Below are positions 55,198 through 64,000 of a stretch of DNA of 64,000 nt, in pieces. A program made the translations under genes and the position numbers. The notes below the pieces were generated by a model. The model was not told the origin of the DNA. It saw only the letters and a program-made list of their open reading frames with translations, and made no database searches. The DNA is from Taxillus chinensis (lineage: Eukaryota > Streptophyta > Magnoliopsida > Santalales > Loranthaceae): NCBI GenBank assembly GCA_023512835.1, contig CM042085.1, positions 33,948,312 to 34,012,311 of the forward strand, in the 5' to 3' direction. Every line of letters begins with the position of its first letter. Position 1 is the stretch's first letter.

Positions 55198-56616
55198 ATC
55201 AAAAAGGCTTACGATATTTGACACAAATATAACAAGCCTTCTCAAACGCTTAGAATTATGGGTTACAATTTCATAAATATCATTATAGTTCAAAAACTAA
55301 CAATATTCAAAGAAACAAACCATCAAAAATATTATTAATATATTTTCACATTGAGAAATAGTATTCTAAAGTGTTACAATCCAAAATAACCAACTGTGTT
55401 CAAAATATTTTAAAAACTATAATATAAAATTGAAAATATCTTAAAACAAAACCCCTAATGCCATCTTCATTCCATGCCAAAATAAATTGCAAGCACTCCA
55501 CCATTCTGCAAGAAAAAACCAATAGTTATCGGTTACCAAAAATACATTAAAACAAAAAATAAATAACATGAGCAAATCATATAACTTGTCAAGTAGGAAC
55601 AAAAAAAATTACAACTCTATATTTGTCAACAAGATAACTATAAAAATACAATATCCAAAGTCCAAAATTGTTTCCTATCAGGTCCATATATTTTATGATG
55701 TTCTGAATTGAATATGTTATTAATTGTAAACTGTGGAATAAAACTACAGTACTCTTCTAAATTAAAGAATTGTAAACAAGAGAAAAAAAAATAGTAACAA
55801 AAACGATTAACTCACACATATAAAGACATCAAGAAGAATTTCAAGTTGCAAACTTGAAACTTTGATTTCTTTAGTATTTCATTAGTAGTAGATTACTTCA
55901 TTCTAACACATAAAGACACTATGTATACTTATTATAACAAAATAAATCTAAGAAATAGAATTTACATGAAAGGAATAATATAGGACAACGATAGATGTAA
56001 GGAATTTTTAATTTCAGGTCCTCATTTCACCGAAAGGCAGACACAACTGCACGAGTAGAGGTATAACAAAAGCTCACTCCTTTCCCACGAAAGGGTCTAT
56101 CTAATACTCGCATGTACTGCAAAAATGGTTTAAGCTACGTGCAAGCAATATAAGTTTATTCAATGCACTATCTAGTACATTTTCTCTATTTACACGTTCA
56201 TGCCTTGAAGCCGAAGAAGCACAAGTTGTGGCTAAATAAACAAAAAGGGCACTAAAATATATTATTTCATAAATAATATATATTAACCAAGTTGTGCTCT
56301 ATTTGTATATATGCTTTTTTGGGTTATCCTTGAGGTCAGGGCTTAGTCCTTGGGTTAATATTAAGACAATGGTTAATATATTATTCTTAATAGTAACATG
56401 ATGTGAGTACTATAAACACAAAATATCGTTTGGCAGTGCGTGAACTAAGCACACACGTTGCATAATACTAATAGAATTCAATAATTCTGCTACTTTTACT
56501 CATTACAAATTTGTAAACGCCAAATTTCTAACACTCTATTTGAATCAGAAAAAAAATCATGATGGCTACCTTTTTTTTATTTTGTTGGGCAAAGATCCAA
56601 GGAGATGTGCAGTGAT
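55198..56616. other. AT-rich interior, nothing recognised
   Basis: No coding sequence is evident. It may contain introns or downstream sequence of the beta-adaptin fragment, which reads leftward into it. Confidence 0.4.
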
Positions 56617-57335
56617 ACCTCTAAAAAGCTTGCACATTCCATTCTGCCATCTTCAGAAAAAAAAAAAAAGCAATGAGATTTTGTCATTGAAGTACCATAC
56701 TGGTTGTTGACCATTTTTAACAGCAACCTACAGAACTGAGTTTGGAGGGCCAGCAACTACATTCAGGAACAAAACCATTGGAAGAAGAGTTCTTGCAAAT
56801 GTCCCAGGTTGAATTTGTGGGATCTAGTAACCATGCACAGGAAATTAAATGATTTTACATCAGGCCCCATTTGCCAAACCACAGAGAATAACTACTTGAA
56901 GCGGTCCACGAGCTGCAAGACGAAGTGTATTCTTATTAAACTGAATCATGAAACCATAAATTATGTTCATAAAATATATAATACTAACCCAGAAGGTGCT
57001 GGAAGTTGATCAGTAGGCACAATAGCATTATCTATCCCAGTCAAGTCACTAAGTAGATCTGGAACAGAAGTTACAGGTGCAGGTACTACTGGAGCAGAGG
57101 TTGGCTGCCTTTTAGCTGTATTTGGAGTTCCACTCGAGGTAGTTTGAGGCAAGGCAACACTATCAACTGCATTAGAAGAAGATTCAGAATAACCTGTCTC
57201 ACTACCTGAAGGATAATCATCTTCAGTTCTTTAGGCCGTAGTTTTCACTCGGGTAACAAATGCTTCGGGGGGCTTGTGATACACTAAAGACAAAGTAATG
57301 ACAAGCATCTCAGCTAACACAACATCTTTGGCAGC
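56617..57335 (-). pseudogene. Beta-adaptin (AP-1/AP-2 large subunit) fragment, exons with introns
   Basis: Exon 57335-56989, after an acceptor tttcag and before a donor gttagt, reads [40 protein letters not shown] and [21 protein letters not shown] second piece (about 56955-56890) reads GFMIQFNKNTLRLAARGPLQ. A third (56822-56617) reads [39 protein letters not shown] and SEDGRMECASFLE. These follow in order the hinge and start of the appendage domain of plant beta-adaptins, clathrin adaptor subunits. Defects: TAA at 57231-57233 and TAG at 56728-56730, both at Gln positions, and a loss of about 20 codons between VLAEM and VYHKPP. Retained introns show capture or decay at the DNA level, not from mRNA. 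Confidence 0.8.
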
Positions 57336-58038
57336 CTGAAATAAATTTTAAAACCTCATAAGTGAAGTCAAACTGATTTTTTAATTTGTATTAGGTGAGT
57401 TAACGCTGCAACTACAAAGGTTTGGAGAGGTCGATGTCATTTAGGCTCAACCAAGCTGAGGTCCCAAAAGCCTTTACCATGTTACCAACTCATGGTTAAA
57501 GATCCAAAAACTACAACCTGACATCAACATTTTCGAGCTAAGGACCAAGGTAAAGTCAGGACTCTGGGTTACACTTCAATGTGAGTTACAACCTATGAAA
57601 CAACTCAGCCTGCAATCAGAGATTTGGTTCGGATGTTGAAGAGGTAAAGTTCATAAATACTTCTTTCAGAGGCCACTAGGGCTTTCTATATATGTCCTTC
57701 AGCTTTTTTGCTATAACCCACGAGCCAGACATACAGAATCATATGCTTATTATTGTGATTATCACTTTAAATGCTTTCTAAATTATGCATTTTTTGCAGT
57801 AACCCAAAATTTCAAACAATGATTACACTTTCGCCCAATCTCATGTATTCTTTTCCAATGAATGAGAGTAGGCATCTAAATTATTCAATCAAACACACAC
57901 ATATATATTAAGCGAGAAGATTCATAGCTGAATTGAATTCGCAACCGGAATAAGGTGATGCAATTAATATTATTACAATATGAATACACAATACTAAAAA
58001 GCTAAGACACCTAGTATTTTAAAGTTTACATTACATAC
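57336..58038. other. Probable intron or spacer
   Basis: Lies upstream of the beta-adaptin exon on the minus strand. No earlier beta-adaptin exon is recognised; a (CA/TA)n run lies near 57893-57910. Confidence 0.4.
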
Positions 58039-58109
58039 CAGCCCTTATAGTCCTTCACTTCACTGTTAGCCTTTAACATTGCTTTGACCTCTTCTAAAGT
58101 TAAGGCATC
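58039..58109 (-). pseudogene. Unidentified exon-like fragment cut by SIRE S5
   Basis: The minus strand reads DALTLEEVKAMLKANSEVKD, YKG, then a consensus donor gtatgt at 58038-58033. It does not match beta-adaptin as I know it. SIRE S5 is inserted at its upstream edge. It may be another captured exon in the CACTA interior. Confidence 0.35.
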
Positions 58110-59215
58110 TGATGGTCCCTTGGAGCCTAAAGGGGGGGGGTGAATAGGCTCTTATTAAAACTCTTTTCGTTCTCTCAAGACACAAACACTTATCTAGTTA
58201 AGTGATAGAATCACTGCGGAAGATAACCAGATAGTGGAAGTATTTTGTTTTATTATCACAAGATAAATACAACAAAATAGAAGCAAGACTCTCTTACACT
58301 CTGTTTACAAATGAACTCACACACTAGCCAACTTCTATCTCCTAAAATGAAAACACTTGTGCATATACAGAATTAGTCTATTCTTGACTGATGCATCTCA
58401 TTTTTTAATGTATAAGTGTGAATATTTATACAAAACATTCCTAAGAGACAACCTTGGAACTTGTAGTTCCGGAATGCGTTCAGCACTAACTATCCCTCGG
58501 TAATCTCTCTGCCTTGACTGCTGCGGTTTGTGGAGCTCAAGATCTTGGGTTCGAAGAGTATAAGTGCGTTTGTGAGTTCCCAATTATAATTAAGGTTGTG
58601 TCCACATATCCGGATGATCCACGTGTAAGATTCTTCAGGTTCTCAATAAATTCGTCTTACATCGGGACGCCACAAGCTGATAACTTTAAATGCGGTTGAG
58701 TTAAAGCAGTATCTTCCTGATCCGGTGTAATTTTCCTTACTTCGTAGCTAATGAAGCTCGGAACCTTACTCTGTGTCGGTGGTTGCTTACTCCGTATCTA
58801 TTTAGTACTAGAATCCTTAGTCCGTGTCAGCGCTTCCTTACTCCTCATGTAAGTTCCTTACTCCGTATGTAAGTTCCTTACTCCGTATGTAAGTTCCTTA
58901 CTCCGGGCGAGTAAGATATCCGGATTCCTTACTCCGCATCTGGTTTCCTTACTCCGCACTTATCCTTTAAGTTCTTAGTCCGTACGAATGTTCCTTATTC
59001 CGTATGTATTTGTGACTTGGTTATTTACCAAGTGTTTGACGACACTCACTCTTGTCCGGATCAGGATTATGTATCCTGTCCTTAGCTTTGCTCTCACGAG
59101 TGCATCTCTGGATTAGTAACATATCTTCTGTAATGATCAAATAAACACAAAAGATCTCAGGTCAAATTACATAAGGCTTTATCAGCATTATCCAAATTCT
59201 GGGTTTGATCCAACA
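58110..59215 (-). repeat. SIRE S5 3' LTR
   Basis: Minus strand TGTTGGATCAAACCC to CCAAGGGACCATCA, 1106 bp. It contains 3-4 units of the 20-bp repeat and other CGGAGTAAGGAA words. Outer flank is gcatc. The inner side has the polypurine tract aattgggggagat (minus, 59216-59228). Confidence 0.9.
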
Positions 59216-59357
59216 ATCTCCCCCAATTATGGATATGCCCAAACCCTTTGTAATCTAATCTGGTAAGCAATGCAAAAGAATAACATACAGAATACCCAAC
59301 ACAACCAATTTCATTAATCAGCAACTAAATACAATTCAGCCTTAATACAAGTTTTCA

Positions 59358-62121
59358 CTAGGGTACATAAGGCTTACTATACTTGAAGATCATAGTTGCT
59401 GCCTTCTCTCTTAGCTCCATTGTCTACTTCATCGTAAAGGTGGTGTGTTGGCTCCAATATTTGTCCACAGTTAGGAATGACTTGATGAAGTGACAGACAA
59501 AGGCTCCCAGACTATCTCCATCCAGTTGTTGTGGCACTTGCTTCTTGCCCCGGAATGTCGCCTTGAGTTTCTCAGTCGGACGCAGGGGTGAGATGCCCAA
59601 CTCTTCATATAATCCGGCTTTCTTCACAGCTTCAGTCAGCCTGAGACATAGAGGTTCCCATTGATTCTTCCTAACGAAGTGCTCCACAATCTGATGAGAA
59701 TCAATGAGAATCATTTGCTTGGACTGAATCATGAAGACAGCCATCATGAAGTGTGGCGACATAATCCGGTACGGAATGAGGATGGTTGAGAGAGTTTTCC
59801 ATGGTTTGCTATCCTCAGCAGTTCCGTTGATGAAAGACTGAATTAGCTCCACACTGGGAAGATAGCCCTCATTCCAACACAGTAGAACGTCAAACAAGTG
59901 CCCATCTTTGTAGAGAGATGGAAACAGCCTCATCTCCATTTTAGCAGCTCTCGAGAAGTTGTCAATATCTTCTGTAGTAAAGAGTCCTTTCTCCGAACAG
60001 AGAGTCTGAATGTCAGCCGGGGAGAAAGGGTACATTTCAGAGAGACATCTTCTCTCAGCAGAAGACACAGCATAGGATTTCATTGCCTTGCGCAAGCTTC
60101 CATCCGCATCAGAAGGGTCAAACTCCGCATATGATGGGAGGAAAGTATCAGCTGCGGATGAGGAGGATGGAGGAGGAGCTGGAGCTGCAGTAGAGGAGCT
60201 TGGTTGAGAGAAGCGGCTTCGTTTGGGAATTTGAACTCCCTAAAGCACTGAAGTGGCAGGCCACTTCTTAGTCCAAGTAGATGGTTGTGGGGCAGAAGGA
60301 GTAGACGGATCAGATGACACTCTCTCCCCCGGTTTGGCAGATCGCCGGGAAGCAACAGGAGGACGAGCCATCGTGTGCGCCAGATCCGCGAAGGAGGTAG
60401 ACAATGAATGGACGGATGTGGCGACAAGATCCATTTTCTGCTCCATGGAAGTGGAGGAGTCAGTAAGAGTGGAGAGGAGTTGGGCACCGAGGGCATCAAC
60501 TTTGGCAGCGATGGCGAAAATTTGGGCGGTTTGAGCTTGGGCGTGTCGGTCTAGCTGGGTGGAAAGCATAGCGTCGGAGTGGACCGTGCCAAAAGAGGCA
60601 CGCCCAATGACCAACTCCAGAGCTTTGGAGGACTCCCCCGCATGAACAGGAGCAGGAGTGCGTTGGGCAGAGGAGTCCGCAGGAGTATCAGCAGCAGCAG
60701 GAGCATCCGGAGCATCAGAGGCATCCGGAGCAGCGGAGGCATCCGCAGCATTGGAGACATCCAGAGCAAGGGACCCGCTTTGACCAGATAAGTCAACCAC
60801 GGGAATCGCGGCAGCAGGAGAAGAGGGTCCAACCTTAGCAGAGGAAGGACTTCGTGCAGCAGGGACTGGGCCGGAGGGTGTGGGGAACGGCACATCAGAA
60901 ATGGCAGCCGGCGTAAGAAAGCCGTGGTCCAACTTCCAGATGATCATGGTCTCCGGGGATTGGGTATTGCGTGTGTAAAACACCCCGAGATCGGTGTCAG
61001 GAATGGAGGAGGTGTGGGCTAGGCTGAAACGGAGCCAAAGGTCCGTTAAGGTGTCGGCGGAGAGATGGTCAAGGTAATCTCGGGGTTGAGGTAGGGGAGG
61101 CAAAGGGGCTTCCGGAGAAGTGGCCGGGACATCAGTGGTGGCGACAGCAACAGCGGTATCGACCGCGGCAGCAAGAGCGGATGTGGAGGGAGTGGGGACA
61201 TCAGCAGCAGAGAGGGGCTGAGGAAACAGCTTTAGACGCACTGCGCTGAGAGGGCCCTGCAACCTCGGACGGTTCGGCACGGACGCTTGGCTGGGAGGCC
61301 CGTGAGTGGGAGGGCGCAGCAACAGACCGAATCCGGGAGGATCGGGCTGCAGAACTGACCTCGTGGGCTTGGCTGTCGGAGGGGTCACCAACAGAGCTGC
61401 CTTGTTGTTCCGAGGCAGGGAGAATGCAGAGAGCTACAGTGGGTCGGCGAGCGGTCATGTTCCCGCCCGGTGTAAGGTAACGGAGGTAATAAGCCAAGGG
61501 AAACGAGACAGCATCGAATCGGGCGAAATGGTCCGGACGTAGATGCCGGAAGACAATGCTGGGGATGCGCCCGAAGGAATGGTTTTTGGGACCATTCTGC
61601 AGCAAACGAAATAAGAACATCCCCCAATCCATCGGAAGACCTTCAAAAACGCCGTACATGGCCAGGAGAAGGTCGTATGGAACTGAGTCCAGGGCGGATG
61701 TGCGAGCCTGTAGGCATCGACTTAGAATGGTCGCCATACATCGATAGCGACCCTGGAAGGATTTCACCTTGTATTCCTTCCCCTTGTTCGTGCAACCCAT
61801 AGAAGCCGCCATTGGATCGGCATCCGGGCGCTGTGGTTCACCAAGAGGTAGGTGGAGAGCAGCGCGGAGAACAGCCGGAGTGATGATGATGGATTCACCG
61901 CGGACATAAGAGGTTATGGAATCGGTGGTGCAGCGAATCCGTTGGTAATACTCAAGAATGTCGTCGATAAGAAGATTGACGGGATTGGAGATCAGGCTGA
62001 GTATATGCGAGGCTTCAAGGAGAGGGCGAAGCTAGGAAAACCAATCCGGAGGATTAGAAACAGCATTCCAATCAACCAGATGGCCAGGATTAACGCCGGA
62101 AAGAGAGATTCTAGGTGCCAT
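59358..62121 (-). pseudogene. SIRE S5 third ORF with Ulp1-like domain lacking the Cys
   Basis: About 920 codons from MAPRISLSGVNPGHLVDW (62121) to YSKPYVP. Architecture matches S3: N-terminal domain (MAASMGC, YRCMATILSRCLQAR, DSVPYDLLLAMYGV), Pro/Ala/Ser linker, LDHLSADTLTDLWLRFSLA, SUMO-interaction-like VVDLS (60786-60800), a helical segment with many Ala/Leu/Ser (60560-60370), KRSRF, and a Ulp1/C48 domain. His (SPHFMM), Asp (LIDSHQ) and Gln (VPQQ) are present, but the Cys position reads DSLGAF (codon 59508-59510). Stops: 62032-62034, 60240-60242, 59424-59426 (the last CAG in both S2 and S3); one frameshift at 61210-61260. It ends 143 bp before the LTR. Confidence 0.82.
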
Positions 62122-63796
62122 TGCAGATTAGATTGGAAGGACAAGATGAAAGGTGAGGTCTTGACAGTGGAAGGAGCAACGAGAGGTTTAGGGATTTGAA
62201 ATGAGCAATACTCGTGCTTCGCAGGAATGATCAGAACATATAAGACCGAGTCCGCAAATGTCAGCGGGCCTAGGAATGTGCGAGTAAGATAGGGACCCGC
62301 GTGACATGCTGATGTCATTAGTCCTGATATCGATGCGCCTCCGAATGAAACGATGTCGTGGAGACCGCATGACCAAGTAAAGATAACAACTGGTTGCCAT
62401 CCAGAGAAGTGTGTGTGCAACCCGAGATATGTATTTAATGAATCATCATTATTCCTCCTCAAAAGCATGCGACATATGAGTATACATGGATTGTCACAAT
62501 TAAACAGTGTCAGGAGTCCGGAGGAGAGAGCCGACAATCATCCGGAGTAAATAATATTTGTGGAAGAGTATCCGGATGAATAATAGACCTTGTCCGTAGT
62601 AAATAGAGTTCGGTGAGAGAGTAGAGTAGATTCCTTTGCAGTCAAAAAGTCGAAGAGAAGAGAAGTACCACAACACTTGAAATCCGAGACTATGGACTAG
62701 ATTTATCGATACGGTTGCAAAGAAAATCTGAACCTGTAGCTAAATAAGGATAAACTGAAAATACAAAAGCTTAACAGGCAAGGATTAGTACGGATTAGAG
62801 AAGATAATCAGTGAAAAACAACATAATCCGAACTAATGAGAAACAGAACTCATGCATGGCTAAGAATGTAGTAGACATATGCATGCTTGAAAATGATCAA
62901 TATTACTGAATCAGGGCATATGTCAGACAGCAATACACAGGTTCATATAGGTCAACATAGCGAAACCGTCTTGCTGAACAACGTAGCTAAGATTAATTAG
63001 AGAGCATATGATTTGGCCACATTAGGATTCATGAGTGAAAAATGATAGAGCGAACACATGTCAAAAGAAGGCAGATGATTAGCTGATTAAAATGCATGGT
63101 TGAAGAAGGAAAATACATCCAAACATGCCGCTTTTCTGATTCAAAACAGCATGTCCAGTCAGATCCGGAAGTAAAAGTTTAGAGGATGGAGAATCTGAGA
63201 CATATTAGGGGTTCATTGCTGCTCCCCGTAGATCATTTAATCCTCTCAATGAAAAGCTCCCCCTCAGATAGACAGTCAGGAAAGAGGTCATGAGACATAT
63301 ACGGGGGGTATTACTGAATAATATATAAAGCATTTTCTCCCCCGTAGATTGTGCAATCCTCTCGGTTGACATTTCCGGATTGTAGAATTCAGCACTGTCT
63401 ATCTTTTTTTGGAAACTATACGTCAGAAGCTGACCAGACTGCGATTGAGTATTCATCCACCAGGCATTCCAAACTAACCCATTTCACTTCTTCAACTATG
63501 CATGTTAATAGAGTAATCTAAATGAACATGCTTTTGTCACGTGGTGATTAATGGAAGTTAAGATCATGAACCCGAAAGAGGTGAGTCATATAAACTGTAA
63601 TTATGTTAGCTTAAACGACTTCAGTCGGGAAACGCAAGCATCCTCCCAATATGAGGTTGAGATTAATGTCAGAAGCATGAAGCCGTTAAACAGTAAGTAT
63701 GATCAGCAATACAGTCAGTAAGTCTCTACTACTTTCAGTAAACGTACAATGCATGTTATGAGAGTAAATATACTATTCGGTAATGCAAATGTGAAG
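62122..63796 (-). other. SIRE S5 pol-to-ORF3 spacer
   Basis: Counterpart of 42307-44066, 1.68 kb. It has minus-strand purine runs near 63255 and 63335 (acgggggagaaa) and no recognised coding sequence. Confidence 0.6.
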
Positions 63797-64000
63797 CTAT
63801 GCAGAGAAGTCAAGCATACCTAATCGGAAGAGTAGTTCAGAGAACCTCGCATCAGGTAGGGGCTTTGTAAGTATGTCTGCTAATTGATCTTCAGTAGCAA
63901 CATGTTCCAGTAAAATATGCTTTTTGAGAACATGATCGCGTATGAAGTGATACCTGACCTCAATGTGCTTCATCTTAGGATGCATGACAGGATTGTTGCT
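63797..64000 (-). pseudogene. SIRE S5 pol, RNase H end, runs off window
   Basis: C-terminal pol: [40 protein letters not shown] and the end LGMLDFSA, near-identical to S3. No break is visible in this part; the rest lies right of the window, so intactness cannot be judged. Confidence 0.9.

Larger units (their letters stand above)
54856..58109 (+). mobile_element. CACTA (En/Spm) element, left end and interior
   Basis: The terminus CACTACAAGAAATCAGGCC is the hallmark CACTA end, preceded by act (54853-54855) as possible 3-bp target duplication. The subterminal region has repeated 'gtgttac' and 'ataacac' words in both orientations. The other end is not in the window: SIRE S5 is inserted at 58110 with gcatc (58105-58109) as left target copy. 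No transposase is recognised; the interior holds a beta-adaptin fragment. Confidence 0.65.

Noticed and set aside
59358..62121. Third ORF as a nested Mutator-like transposon with its own Ulp1 gene
   Set aside because: Same spacing to pol and LTR in three copies and no inverted ends or 9-bp duplications beside it.
1..64000. tRNA, rRNA or other RNA genes
   Set aside because: Only short tRNA-complementary primer sites were found, no cloverleaf genes.

Overview
The window is plant nuclear DNA, most likely from a eudicot: it is AT-rich, holds no intact host gene, and is almost wholly nested LTR retrotransposons plus a few DNA transposons and host-gene scraps. All retroelement and domain names come from reading motifs, not from searches. 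The species cannot be named.

Layout. 1-8035: Tekay/Del-type Ty3-gypsy LTRs in both orientations around a broken integrase (5188-6701), mixed with a SIRE/Maximus-type Ty1-copia fragment S1 (1305-3662, minus). 8036-11235: SIRE copy S2 (plus; third ORF and 3' LTR), inserted in a minus-strand Ogre/Tat element (ORF1-like piece and LTR, about 11236-13700). 13.7-19.7 kb: degenerate minisatellites, a hAT-type MITE (18080-18398) and low-complexity sequence. 19712-33321: a DNA element with about 300-bp terminal inverted repeats that received two complete copia elements with target duplications, 20312-25323 (TSD tttag) and 25956-31288 (Tnt1/Tork type, TSD aaagg). 35.06-36.02 kb: a hAT-like element carrying a TAF12-like gene fragment. 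36.8-38.1 kb: diverged gypsy LTR pieces. 38196-46947: SIRE copy S3 (minus). 46948-47512: gypsy LTR, then a 500-N gap. 48013-54096: SIRE copy S4 (minus). 54.1-54.86 kb: Ogre LTR. 54856-58109: one CACTA end followed by a broken beta-adaptin gene fragment. 58110-64000: SIRE copy S5 (minus), running off the window.

Most striking is the third ORF of the SIRE copies. Between pol and the 3' LTR, where this lineage is known to carry an 'envelope-like' ORF, S2, S3 and S5 encode a protein of about 910 codons. It has a conserved N-terminal domain, a Pro/Ala/Ser linker with a SUMO-interaction-like VVDLS/IIDLS motif, a helical segment, and a C-terminal Ulp1/C48 (SUMO-protease-like) domain. The His-Asp-Gln-Cys residues are present in S2 and S3; S5 has lost the Cys. 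The ORF ends 141-148 bp before the LTR in all three, so it belongs to the element. Every copy here is broken, so function is inferred from conservation only.

A second theme is decay: premature stops in unrelated sequences are often TAG where Gln is expected, as predicted for deamination of methylated CAG (CHG) sites.
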